Below are positions 42,173-53,211 of a stretch of 64,000 bases of DNA, piece after piece; the stretch's first letter is position 1, and the number at the start of each line of letters is the position of its first letter. Below the pieces are notes generated by a model that saw only the letters and a program-made list of their open reading frames with translations, searched no databases and was not told where the DNA came from. The position numbers and the translations under genes were made by a program. Origin of the DNA: Gibbula magus (lineage: Eukaryota > Mollusca > Gastropoda > Trochida > Trochidae); the NCBI GenBank assembly GCA_936450465.1, contig OW388297.1:57156989-57220988 (forward strand), written 5' to 3'.

Positions 42173-43175
42173 TCAAAAATGTTAAATTATATCATTGATA
42201 AACTGTTATTCTTATCTCTCCATATCATTCTTGTTTTACAAAACCTATTATGCTCCAACTAATTATACAGTTTTAGCCTTCCAATTAGCACGATTTTCCT
42301 TGGGTGGTTTTACTTCCTTTAGTTCTTATTGATTATATCGGAGCAGTGTTTTATAAAAAAATTTCATTGACCTGATTTACATCTAATAGGATCGGAAAAC
42401 ATGGATTTTTATAAATACTTGCCTTCAGTTTTGGTGTTTTTTGCAATGTTCAACAAAGTCAAATGGCTGGATTATACATAGTGTGATACCTAAGCATGTT
42501 CGCAAGTTGATTTGCAGTATACGAACGATATAAAGGTAAAAGTTTCGATTTCTGATCTAAAACCGGACAATTCACGCGTGTGACGCATGTCAATTAGTCG
42601 AACGTAATTGGAAACTTTTTGACAACAGACTAAAAGAAAACCTAACTTTATAATGTTTAATAGGTCTTATAACTTCTGTGCATGTAAATGGAACGTGTAG
42701 TTTCGGTTTCTGCACAAGTATAATGATGTTACTCGATTTGAATGGGAAACTAGTAATTTTTATATATATGGCGATTGGGGATGAATAATCAAGTTGAGTG
42801 AAATTATTTGAACTGGTATCAGCACATATCGTATGTTGACATGTATTAAAGCCAAATAAAATTTTATGAAACACAATGGATGCACCTTAATCACTCAATC
42901 CCATAACCAACAAGTCCCTGACTTATACTTTTGTTCTTCTCTCTCACTATTTAGCTTCAAACACTTTATTGTCGAACGACTTGCGTTTTCGCAAAATTAA
43001 ATCTCGTGGTAAAAGTAAATCATTTTTTCCTAAGTAATATGCAATGGAAACCAAGAACGGCATCCAATGCCAACTTTTTTCAGAAAGAGAGTAGATAGAA
43101 AGTTGATAAACTCGTGAGGCATATGATAGGCGACTCTGTTACTAGATTCTCATCATCATCATTACTCGTTTGAAA
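42172..43175. repeat. Duplicate block B2 (partner 54170-55110), containing a T1 MITE
   Basis: 42180-42515 and 42950-43100 align with 54170-54530 and 54965-55100: TATATCGGAG(C/A) region, CAAACA(C/T)TTTATTGTCGA. The copy here is split by MITE T1 (42517-42890), absent in the partner. Confidence 0.78.
42517..42890. mobile_element. MITE family T1, left end missing
   Basis: Right end AAACACAATGGATGCACC(T)TTAA is almost intact; interior landmarks ACCGGACAATTCACGCG and GTTTCGGTTTCTGCACA. Confidence 0.78.
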
Positions 43176-43189
43176 GACTAAAATTCGTA

Positions 43190-43880
43190 TAATTTAACAT
43201 CAAATGGCGATAAAAAAACAAAAAAAACGATACATATATGTAAACATCTAAAATAAATATGTTAAATTGGGGAGTATAAACATAAAAATATACGTTTAAG
43301 AAGCAAGTATGTAAGAGTTCGTATTCAGGATGCCAATAAGGCATGTGACAGGCGACTCTGTTACTAGATTCTCATCATCATCATTACTCCTTTGTAACTC
43401 CAAAAGATCCACCATCGGTGGTACATGAGTAAATAATGTAATAGACATAGAATCTACAGCAAGATGATTGCATATATCAGATAATGTAATCAAATTGGTT
43501 ACAAACAATCCTAATTAACTTAGATTGTTATTTGACGTTAGAAATTTCACTTGATGATATATGACGACATTTAACAAACTTGGCCAGGAACAATAATACT
43601 ATTTAACCAACAACAAGTTTTCAATAAAAAGGTTACATTTAAACAGATATTGGAATTCATCTCCAATCAAATGTGAATCACACAACTTAAAAAATCTCTG
43701 TTCTTTTGCGATATTTTGCCATCGGCCAATTTCTAATCGAAGTTTATGGTTGCTAGTTCTAAATTTAAGGATCGGTTTGGATATATGGTCTGAGAGGAGT
43801 AGGTACTGTTCAAATTCAGGAGAGCATATATATTCCTCAAGTAATTGTTTGATAATGTTCAGATACACACACATACACAT
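43190..43880 (-). pseudogene. LINE C-terminal domain and 3' UTR fragment
   Basis: A 93-codon minus-strand frame (43880-43599) contains SNHKLRLEIGRWQNIAKEQR and the knuckle CDSHLIGDEFQYLFKCN, matching the C-terminal domains at 19250-19400 and 55500-55620 (LRxExGRY...C..C...DEFHxxxxCP). The downstream AT-rich part resembles the 3' UTR at 32700-32760. The 55-bp direct repeat GGCGACTCTGTTACTAGATT... (43125 and 43351) brackets part of it. 5' truncated and dead. Confidence 0.72.
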
Positions 43881-44045
43881 TTGTATGATGATGTTTCACA
43901 AAACCTTTAACATATAATAAGTGCGAATATCATTTTATAAAATAGATCAAATATTATTTGGGTACATTTCGTATGATGATGTTTCACACAATATTTAACA
44001 TATAATATATATTTAGATATTATTAAGGTACATGTTTTCATCTAA

Positions 44046-44338
44046 GGTTCAGTGGTTAGCGCGTTCGGCTTCGGATCAAGAGGTCCGTGGTTCGAATCCC
44101 GCCAGGGGCACGGCAACTTTGTCTGCAGTAGAGAACTGTTCTGTACGCGGTAAGGTTTGGGTGCAATGCTACACTGAATTTCAGCGTAGTACCACCCATT
44201 GTTCGCTAGTTCCAGCAGATGCTCGCAGGTTTCACCGCAATGCATAGTTGCGGGCTTTCTCCCTGCCATAATACTAGCAGCCGCGATATAAGTGAAATAC
44301 TCTTGAAAGCGGCGTTAAACCCCAACTCACCTCACCTC
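44046..44338 (+). mobile_element. SINE lacking the first bases of the head
   Basis: Begins inside box A (CAGTGGTTAGCGCG); box B intact; a short deletion around GCATAGTTGCGGG. Confidence 0.9.
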
Positions 44339-44339
44339 A

Positions 44340-45018
44340 GATCACACAAGGACAGTTTTGATGAGGAGATGCCCATGGTATTTCAAAATAATTCCACAAA
44401 ATCAATTATTCGTCTTCCTTATGCCAAACCGTCGACTGCAATCTTTACCTGGCCTAACGAGAGCTTTATTTCTGTAGCTAATAATCAGCCAAACGTCATA
44501 CAAAGTAAAGGGGGAATTAGATAGAGAACGCAGTTTCAAATTCCATGTAATTATGACAATCAAAGTATTGAAAATCAAATTTGACAAAGTTAATTTTGAC
44601 GTCCCTGCCTTAAATTTGGGACATTTATTGGAATACATTCATTGTTATTGCCATTTACAATTACCTAACATCATGACTGTATATCGTATGGCGTGAGTTT
44701 AACCAAATTTACTGACAGTTTACTAATCGTTATATTTTAATGTTAAAATGGAGCCCTGAAATCAATTAAGCTACGACAATAAAACGTGTCCAATTATTCG
44801 AAACATTTTGCAAGATTCTTTTTTCATTTCTGCTTGATTTTGTGATGTTCGAAATATCTTTCTATAAGTCTAAATTTGGTTGGGCACAATTGATAACAAG
44901 AAAAGGAAATTCTGATTTTTTTAACTACTCGTACACCACAGATTGCTATTTCAGGATTAATTATGTGTATTATTTGCTAATACTAAGTTTAATAAAACGA
45001 TATAAATGTTGTCATAGA
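44340..45018. repeat. Duplicate block B3 (partner 60405-61160)
   Basis: Shares TTTACCTGGCCTAACGAGAG and TGACAATCAAAGTATTGAAA with the partner. No conserved reading frame. Confidence 0.85.
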
Positions 45019-45325
45019 CGAGGTGAGGTGAGGTGATCTGTAGTTTAACGCCGCTTCAAAGATTATTTCACGTATATCACGGTTGCTAGTATAATTGAAG
45101 GAAGGACACCCTATGCATTGTGGTGAAACCTGCGAGCATCGGCTAGAACTAGCGAACCATGGGTGGTACTGGGCTGAAATTCAATGTATCATTTTACTCA
45201 AACCTAACTCCACATATAGAACAGTTTTCTATAGCAGACAAAGTTGCTGAGCCCCTGGCGGGATTCGAACCCCGGACCTATTAATCCGAAGCCTAATGCG
45301 CTAACCACTACGGTACCCCGCCCCT
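45019..45325 (-). mobile_element. SINE, old, shared with partner duplicate
   Basis: Diverged full-length copy. An orthologous copy sits at 61162-61477 at the same position of the duplication, so this insertion predates the duplication. Confidence 0.9.
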
Positions 45326-45369
45326 TATACTCGGAGTATCACCTCCCTAATGTTTTAGATGATATTCAA

Positions 45370-45640
45370 GAGGTCCGGGTTTTGAATCCCGCCAGGGGCA
45401 CGCCAACTTTGTCTGCAGTAGAGAACTCTTCTACACGCAGTAAGGTTTGGGTGCAATGCTACACTGAATTTCAGCGCAGTACCACCCATGGTTCGCTGGT
45501 TCCAGCCGATGCTCGCAGGTTTCACCGTAATGCATAGCCACATGGCGTTGCGGGCTTTCTCCCTGTCATAATACTAGCAGCCGTGATATAAGTGAAATAC
45601 TCTTGAAAGCGGGTTAAACCCCAAATCATCTCACCTCACC
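45370..45640 (+). mobile_element. SINE, 5'-truncated in the head, 15-bp TSD
   Basis: Starts GAGGTCCGGGTTTTGAATC; flanked by TTAGATGATATTCAA at 45355-45369 and 45641-45655. Box A is missing, so this copy cannot be transcribed from its own promoter. Confidence 0.95.
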
Positions 45641-45860
45641 TTAGATGATATTCAAATGGTCCATCATAGCTCATGACTTTAGTTTCCTACTAAACAGTTA
45701 TGTATAATTTAAAGTGACAGCTGTACGTATATATAGTAACCTCCCACCTGTCAAACAATTACCTTTCTCAGCGATAATAATTCGCATTATATAAGTCCAC
45801 GTCACAAAAGTGCAATGTATGGTTCGTTTATAGATTCAAATTGAATGGTTATTAGATTAA

Positions 45861-46315
45861 AGGTACATCCATTGTGTTGTTTGGGTCAAATATACCAAAC
45901 GTTATAAATGGTCTTATTTTATCGAGAAGTACCGACTGTTACCGAAAACTACCATTTTAATGATATTTGACTTAGTATATTGACGATATGAAGGTACAAG
46001 TATCAATTTCTGATCGAAAACCGGACAATGCACCGCGTGTGGCGCGCGCCAATGAGTCAAACGTAATTTTAGAATCTTTTTTAAACCAGACAGAATATCA
46101 AATTTGGGTTGATAATGTTCAATAGGTCATATAACTACTGTGCATGCATAATGATGTTGCTCGATTTTAATTGGAAACTAGTAATTATTATATTTTTGGC
46201 AATAGGGGATGAATATATAAGTTGAATGAAATCATTTGAACTGATATCAGCACATATTGTATGTTGGCATGTATTAAAGGCAAATAAAATTTTATGAAAC
46301 CGAATGGATGTACCT
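45861..46315. mobile_element. MITE family T1, complete
   Basis: AGGTACATCCATTGTGTT terminal repeat at left, near-perfect at right, bounded by TTAA at 45857-45860 and 46316-46319. The right TTAA is shared with the next element. Confidence 0.88.
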
Positions 46316-46319
46316 TTAA

Positions 46320-47150
46320 AGAGCCATCACGGATGTTGATGAAAATATAAAAAATTTTCCAAAAATCTATCTCCGTGAAATAAATACACTTAATTTTTCC
46401 CTAATTTTTCCAACTTGAAATAAGCCGAGAAATTGCATTAATTAGTAAAGGTGTTTTCCAGTCTAAATATAGATCCAGTCTATTATTTTCAAGCGCAAAG
46501 CATTATGGTCTAGCTCACACACAGTAAACAAAGACACGAAAGAATAACAAAAAATATGAGCAATGAAAGAAATCGAAATATATAATTTTTAGATGGTTAT
46601 TTATTTACCATTTCATTTAATTATGTATTTGCTACAGATATTGGAATACTTGTTTTAACCAACTAGGTAATTTTCTTGAATTTTATAATTAATGAGAGTA
46701 AAAATTTGTCATAATTTGCTGGTCTTATCTCAAACATTAAACAGGAAATAATTTGTATATTCTCAGGACATTTAGAAACATAGTTTGTAAAGCAATCGTC
46801 ACATTCAGTAATGTGTGACAAGGGTATTTTGCAAGAGAGACACGTGCAACGCGCGCAGCACATGGGTTGTTATGGCGACTTGCGCTAGAGACGAGCCTTC
46901 ACGCTTCGGAAGCGCTTGCTGTTTGTGTAGTACGTATTACGCAAAAAGGGGGACTCTGTTTATATACGTCAGATACCCGTAGCGCGCGCTAGTCGAAGTG
47001 ATACTTCTCTTTGAAACCAAATTGCAATACATTGTCGTGATATGAAAATTATTTAACATATGCCATGTTGTAGATAAAAGATTTCTCTGGCGAATGACGT
47101 TATAAGTATATTTTCCAAAAATTTGAAACACTAACATCCGTGATGGCTCT
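46320..47150. mobile_element. Second TTAA-flanked element (family T2), 831 bp
   Basis: Terminal inverted repeats AGAGCCATCACGGATGTT at both ends, flanked by TTAA at 46316-46319 and 47151-47154. Subterminal TTTTCCAAAAAT is also inverted. The interior has a GC-rich part (46840-46990) and a Cys-rich frame at 46863-46663. The TTAA target is typical of piggyBac-like transposases. Confidence 0.85.
46663..46863 (-). other. Cys-rich short frame inside element T2
   Basis: 66 codons beginning MCCARCTCLSCKIPLSH and continuing ECDDCFTNYVSKCP: ten Cys in the first 40 residues with C-x2-C spacing, suggesting a zinc-binding module. piggyBac transposases have a C-terminal Cys-rich domain, but the pattern is not diagnostic and no transposase core is present. 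May be chance. Confidence 0.25.
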
Positions 47151-47329
47151 TTAACAATGGTCGATATTGTCATGTATATTTCTGACGTCTCACAGCTTAC
47201 TATTTGTGTGATAATAGTTGTACTCACTGATGATGAGATTTCTTGTTTCTGCTTTACAGCTGATCGAAAATCTCATCAGACAATCGAAAGAACTTAATTA
47301 TGGGATGAACGAGATGTTGTGAATGAAGG

Positions 47330-47617
47330 TTAATTATTCATGTTAATGATATATTCTTAACACTGTTATTACTGAAATATCTCAAATAAGTAATCTAAGC
47401 CTGGATAATGAAACGTTTATTATTCTTGGTCATTCGAAATGTTATTTTCTACTAAACGTTTTATGTACAAATATATTATCATCATACAATAAGGGGAGAT
47501 AATTACACAACTTCTTCCTCTTTGTGAAGATACAGCAAATAACTATGTCATCAACGTTTCATTACGACGCACGCCTTCTTCAAGGAAGTAGATCAATTAT
47601 GAGCTGACGAAAATACA
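47330..47617. repeat. Duplicate block B4 (partner 63175-63450)
   Basis: AATGAAACGTTTATTATTCT and GATCAATTATGAGCTGACGA are shared. Similarity stops exactly where CAGGGGCGGATC begins at 47618. Confidence 0.85.
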
Positions 47618-47648
47618 CAGGGGCGGATCTAGAGGGGGTTGCAGGGGT

Positions 47649-48034
47649 CATCTCTGTACTCAACATTTAACGGCCAACTCTGTACTCAACATTTATATGT
47701 CATCTCTGTACTCAACATTTAACGGCCAACTCTGTACTCAACATTTAAAGGCCAACTCTGTACTCAACATTTAACGGCCAACTCTGTACTCAACATTTAT
47801 ATGTCAACTCTGTACATAACATTTATATGTCATCTCTGTACTCAACATTTATATGTCATCTCTGTAATCAACATTTATATGTCATCTCTGTACTCAACAT
47901 TTAACGGCCAACTATGTACTCAACATTTATATGTCATCTCTGTACTCAACATTTAACGGCCAACTCTGTACTCAACATTTAACGGCCAACTCTGTACTCA
48001 ACATTTAAAGGCCAACTATGAACTCAACATTTAA
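47649..48034 (+). repeat. 26-bp minisatellite, about 15 units, two variants
   Basis: Unit CTCTGTACTCAACATTTA plus either ACGGCCAA/AAGGCCAA (type A) or TATGTCAT (type B). Order from left: A B A A A B B B B A B A A A A. Preceded by a DNA-element terminus at 47618 and followed by AAGGTCCCAAAAAATTAG, which recurs next to a single unit remnant at 63896. Confidence 0.93.
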
Positions 48035-49654
48035 AGGTCCCAAAAAATTAGTTTAATAAAAATAAAAACGTCAAAAAACTAATCTTATTTTGCAATTGAA
48101 CTACATTATAAATATTCTAGAAACACAGCACTCTTGCTACGGGAATAGAAAAATAAAACAGCTATTCAGGCCCTCGTTGTTGTCAAAACTATTTACGTTT
48201 TTATCGCCATGGACAATGGCATTGGTTATTATAGATATAGATATAGTTATAACAGAATCAACAATGATAAGAAACCAACGACAAATCCTTAAAAGATGAC
48301 ATTTTTTTCTAGTGTCCCTAAGGTATATTTGTGTGTATTTCTGGCCATATTGTAGTAGTTTAGTAAACCATCAATCAGGAAGATAACAAGATCCAATTGT
48401 CAACCGTGTGCTGACAATACCAACGTTTTATCAATAGGCATTACCACAAGCTTTGATGTTAAATATCATGTGAAATGAAAGAATAAAGTAGTTGTTTTGG
48501 AAACTAGCATTGGTATAAACTTTGCAAACCAGTAAAACTATGTTTAGTACCGATTTAAAATGAATGAATTAAAGTTCCACTGAACATTGATTTTGTCAAA
48601 AATGTTATCATTGAATACCATTATGAATTTGAAAACGTTTTAATGTCTATACAAAATATAATTTTCAACAAAATAATAAATGTTCTGTATTGATAATATA
48701 GTTACTTGTCTATACAAAGTAGATTAGATTAATCATGTCTGCTACTTGTAACCCATTTTGCCAACGATGTGTTTTTAGAAGTTTAAAAGAAAATATGCCA
48801 ATCACTGCCACACAGGTGCACAAGTGTCCTTACATGTACGTATTTAAAAATACTTAATCTGTCACGTTTTTCGCCTGCAGTGTCAAACATAACACACTCG
48901 TTATCAAAAGAATGTATAACAACTATTCAAACATACATGTACAATGCAATAGAAGGACCTTACAAACTTTAAAGGATTAAAGCGAAAGGTATGATGATGG
49001 GTATATATGGCCTTTGGATTTACCGAGGACTATTTTTCAAATATCTCAATAACGCTATTAAAATGTCATTAAATCTTATGAAATTAAATGTTTTAATAAT
49101 CCTATGTGATATATATTCACTAAACTGTTCGACTTTACTTTCAAAAATTTCGTTTTCCTGTTCTGAATAGGTACAAGAGCTTGACTCAAAGGATATATAA
49201 ATGACAGGTAGGTAATATATGGACAGAGATTTTATTTTGAGATTTGTGTCGTGGTTTCATTCATTGGTCCGTCCGTCCCAAACATCCTTGCAAAATCATA
49301 TCCTCCCATAATTGTCACATATCGTTATAAAACTGTGCAGGTTTTGGATTAAGCTCATATTGAATTATTTTTAGTTGACGAACAAATATATTATGGCCGA
49401 TGAGTTAAAGCGTTTTACTTTCCAATTTCAATCTAAAGGTACTTGTCTTGTGAACTTATCTCCTCCCTGAGTTCATATCAATTTTCATGAAATTTACACA
49501 TTCTTTAGACATACGTTTTTGACATTCCTCTACCAGTAAACATTAATAATGGCTCTAACTTCTGAATTGCTGTATCCCTTGTCACAAGACATTTTCTCCA
49601 TTTTGAATAATACCTAAATTTTCTGAATTACAATACCTTTTTAAAATTCCAAAC
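48035..49654. other. AT-rich stretch without identifiable genes
   Basis: 48035-48110 continues duplicate block B4. The rest shows no supported feature. Confidence 0.4.
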
Positions 49655-49990
49655 AGGTATCCCCTATTCTGTCAGTCGAGACCGGTAAATGGAAAATATC
49701 CCACTTCATGACAGAGAATGTACTGTAATGTTTGTAATTCAAATGATCTGGGGACGAATTCCATTATTTATTTGTATGTCCCATATTACAATGAGAAAGA
49801 GGATACTATATTCAGGCCGTTTAATATCTATGAATACATCACACAAAGCTTAACACTTGTTAACATGAAAATAAAGGATCAAAGCAACAGCTTAGAATTA
49901 TTGAATTACACTCATAGTGAAATGAACAATGCCAAAGTCACATTCAAAACTCATTGGAACAAGCTCACTTTGTTCAGATTAGTGTTCTAA
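49655..49990 (+). pseudogene. LINE C-terminal domain relic
   Basis: LSVETGKWK, then after a frame change CNVCNSNDLG and YLYVPYY occupy the positions of the L-x-x-E-x-GR(Y/W)...C-x2-C...DEFHYLFxCP module seen in the other LINE fragments. Old, 5' truncated, frameshifted. Confidence 0.55.
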
Positions 49991-50420
49991 TATCGCTTTG
50001 ACAGTGTTATCTTTTTATCACAAACTGGCATTCAAGTTTGCAGTGGTAATAACAAAGTCATGTTCAAAGTGTGATTTACAGATATGGAACAAATGATGTG
50101 TATCTAATTTCACCTGATTCAGAAGTCATGCATATCTACATCAATTTCCTCTACATTTCACAATGTGCATTTGCTTTATAATAAAGTGATAAAAACATGA
50201 TCTCAGAGACATTCTGCCTTACTTCCATACATATACGTTGGAAACGAAGAGTCTGAAGATGATAGATGTTGTTCTTGAGTGAATGATAACCTGGTCCGAG
50301 CATGTCGATCGGGCAGAGTTTATTGACGTAACCCGAGGCAATCAGGTCATCATTTAGCTTACACCTCACGGAACAATGTTTTCGAACTTAACATTGTATT
50401 ATATTTGTGAAATTAATTCG
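49991..50420. other. AT-rich stretch without identifiable genes
   Basis: Nothing recognised. Confidence 0.35.
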
Positions 50421-50731
50421 AGGTGAGGTGAGGTGAGTTGAGGTTTAACGCCGCTTTCAAGAGTATTTCACTTATATCACGGCTGCTAGTATTATGGCAG
50501 GGAGAAAGCCCGCAACGCCATGTGGCTATGCATTGCGGTGAAACCTGCGAGCAACGGCTGGAACTAGCGAACCATGGAACCACTGAAATTCAGTGTAGCA
50601 TTGCACCCAAACCTTACTGCGTGTAAAACAGTTCTATACTGCAGACGAAGTTGCGGTGCCCCTGGCGGGATTCGAACCACGGACCTCTTGATCCGAAGCC
50701 GAACGCGCTAACCACTGCTCTATCCCGCCCC
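50421..50731 (-). mobile_element. SINE, full length, with TSD
   Basis: Complete. AAATTAATT precedes (50409-50417) and follows (50733-50741). Confidence 0.93.
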
Positions 50732-50741
50732 AAAATTAATT

Positions 50742-51180
50742 GGATATGTACCTGTTAATGTATCATGACAAACAAGGTACGTCCCATACAGTCCTGCTTG
50801 TCTCCCCAGCAAGGGTTTAAAATTTAATGCTAGATTCTTCATATATATGCAAGTTGAAGAATTTATCACGTACAGTAAATTATATGAAATTAGCATGACG
50901 ACAACGGTGTGGATATCATTTTGATAACTGATACACATATTCCGCGTTAAAATCAATTCTATCAGCTCATGTTGATATAATTGACAACAGCAGACAATTG
51001 GGTGAGATTCTCTATATATACTCGAAACGAGTAGTTAGGTAATTATCTCAAATGGGATGCAGCTATAGAGCTGAATTGATTTCATAAACATCATCACAAC
51101 AGTTTACATGTATCAATTTCAATTACATTACTTCCCAGTTAAGAGCTTCGTAACATGATAGCAACTGTCATCTGAACAGC
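50742..51180. other. No gene; contains a solo F1 MITE end
   Basis: GGGTGAGATTCTCTATATAT at about 51000 matches the terminus of the foldback MITE at 53195-53215; no partner end nearby. Confidence 0.5.
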
Positions 51181-51660
51181 TCATGTTACAGCGACCATTC
51201 CTTTGTCAGAACAACAGGAGACAATAGCAAAGTTGTGTACAGGCAATGACCGAATCGATTCATGTAATGTGGTCCTATCAGGTATTTGCTGAAATAGTGT
51301 TAACAATTTGTCTTGCCCGTGAATTAAATTTATCACATTGTACATGTGTACATGTAGAAAGTCAAGCTTCGTGGACATGACATTTCAAGCAATGAAAAAA
51401 GGAGCATTTATTACATTAGAGAACATATTTTTAAAATTTAATCAAGACTGACATTTCATGAACATGTGCTTTCTTCTATAATACACTTAAAATGACTTTG
51501 ATGTTCCATAGAAAACTTCTTGAAAACATCTTGAGTTTATTATACTTAGTGAAATGTTATACTGGCAAAACTCCTTTACAGTTTGTAGATGACAAATGAC
51601 AAAATGTGAGAAATATTGCATTTTAAACATCAGTTATGAAAATTAAAGATGAATATTTAT
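51181..51660 (-). repeat. Recent duplicate C (partner 61517-62036) with conserved 60-codon frame
   Basis: Almost identical to the partner across the first 190 bp. Both keep a minus-strand frame beginning MSTKLDFLHVHMYNVINLIH and containing TLFQQIPDRTTLHESIRSLP; a single residue differs. I do not recognise the product; it could be an exon or an element fragment. A 60-bp segment present in the partner (61918-61978) is missing here. Confidence 0.8.
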
Positions 51661-52764
51661 CCTTTACAAACTAGACGTCAGAGAGGTTTATATTCAAGTT
51701 GTTGAAATTAAGAGCCTTTATCACAAACATGATTAACCTTTCACATCTCAAACAAAATTAATGCTGTGAATTATCGATTGGACATTCATTCATCCAAAAA
51801 GTGGAAACGCAACAAAAATGTCAGAACAGTATTTGTTAATTTCGTTGAGCATGATTTATAAAGATACAAATTGTGTTAATGTTACGTATGCCTTGACAAA
51901 TGAACGTGTTGACGAAAGGCGCCAAAGACATGACATTCGCAAACATCAATCAGAAACATTGGAATGTGGACACAAAATTCATATGTGACACAGTCCAACA
52001 GTATAAAGCGTGTGCTATGAGTGCGACCGATCAGGTGATGCAATTATTATAAAAGGTCAAAGCAGTAAAGGAAGTTTTTAAAAAGCCAGCCCAAAACCGT
52101 TGTTTTATAAATTTGAATGACTATCACTCAGCGGGTACATGTTGGCATATGTATTTACATACTGAGCCTTTGCTTTAAAGATGTGCATCGTCAAAGTTTC
52201 AACAAGGATATACTTCCAAATTGACAAGATACAGTCTATCAACCTCTGTACCTAGACAAAAAAAGCAGTTACCGTTTTCAATGAAGGTTATCCCATCGCC
52301 CCAATACTCTGGACATAAAAGGCTCAATCGTCAACATGATCATTATGTTGAAGAGAGTAATTATCTTCATTGCAATATATTTTACATGAAAGAAATTTGA
52401 ATTACGTCTGTATATTCCGTGACATATACGAAGATTCTGCATTGTTTGGTCAACTCAGAACAGATTGCAATGACAGCTTATTAGAATCTGAACTAAATGT
52501 CAGATTGTGGTCTTTGAAAGTGAGAGATCTCAACAGACCAATGCCTGTTTGCCTTCCGTCCTTTCAATCTATACTGTAATAACGTGTGCAGTGATATTTC
52601 TAGTTATAACCCTTGTGAATAGAATCAATTAGTAATCTCCTATTCAGAGCGATTGGAATCTGAAATGATATTTATATAGTGTCCTTTGTCGTCAACTGAA
52701 TTCCTTTAATTTGTAATGATTTTGAAATAGTTTCATATATAAGTCTTTGAGACTAGATCGTAGG
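51661..52764. other. AT-rich stretch without identifiable genes
   Basis: A 69-codon plus-strand frame (52370-52579) is not recognisable. Confidence 0.35.
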
Positions 52765-53211
52765 TTTATCACCCAAAACTGTGTTCCACAGGAGATATCG
52801 CTTGTGTGAGATCAAGCGACATCTCCAAGGAGATATCTTTTTGGCAGTAGATTTTGCACAATGCCCTGTCACCGTCAACTACATGACATCACAATGTTTT
52901 TGCGTCATCGTGTAATGACATCACAATGCTATGACGTCATAAACATGATGACGTCACAATGTTATGACCTCACCGCACTGGAAGTCAAATAGCAGAACTG
53001 TACTCAGAGATGACATTATTTTCACTTACACGTAATAAGAATGATTTTGGATGATAAATAGAATCTCACCCTCGTGTCTTCTGATATCAAATATATCAAC
53101 ACTCGTTGATAAAAATGAAAATATCCTCGGCAAGCCTCGGATATTTGTAACTTTTATCAACTCGTGTTGATATATTTGATATCAGAAGACACTTGGGTGA
53201 GATTCTCTATA
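52765..53211. mobile_element. Foldback MITE F1, opposite orientation, uninterrupted
   Basis: From TTTATCACCCAAAACTG to GGGTGAGATTCTCTATA. Two TGACGTCA sites (52932, 52949). The inverted core at 53056-53207 has arms of about 65-70 bp (GTGTCTTCTGATATCAAATA) around CTCGGCAAGCCTCGG. Confidence 0.85.

Noticed and set aside
47649..48034. CRISPR-like array
   Set aside because: Units are contiguous with no unique spacers, in a eukaryotic repeat-rich window; it is a minisatellite.
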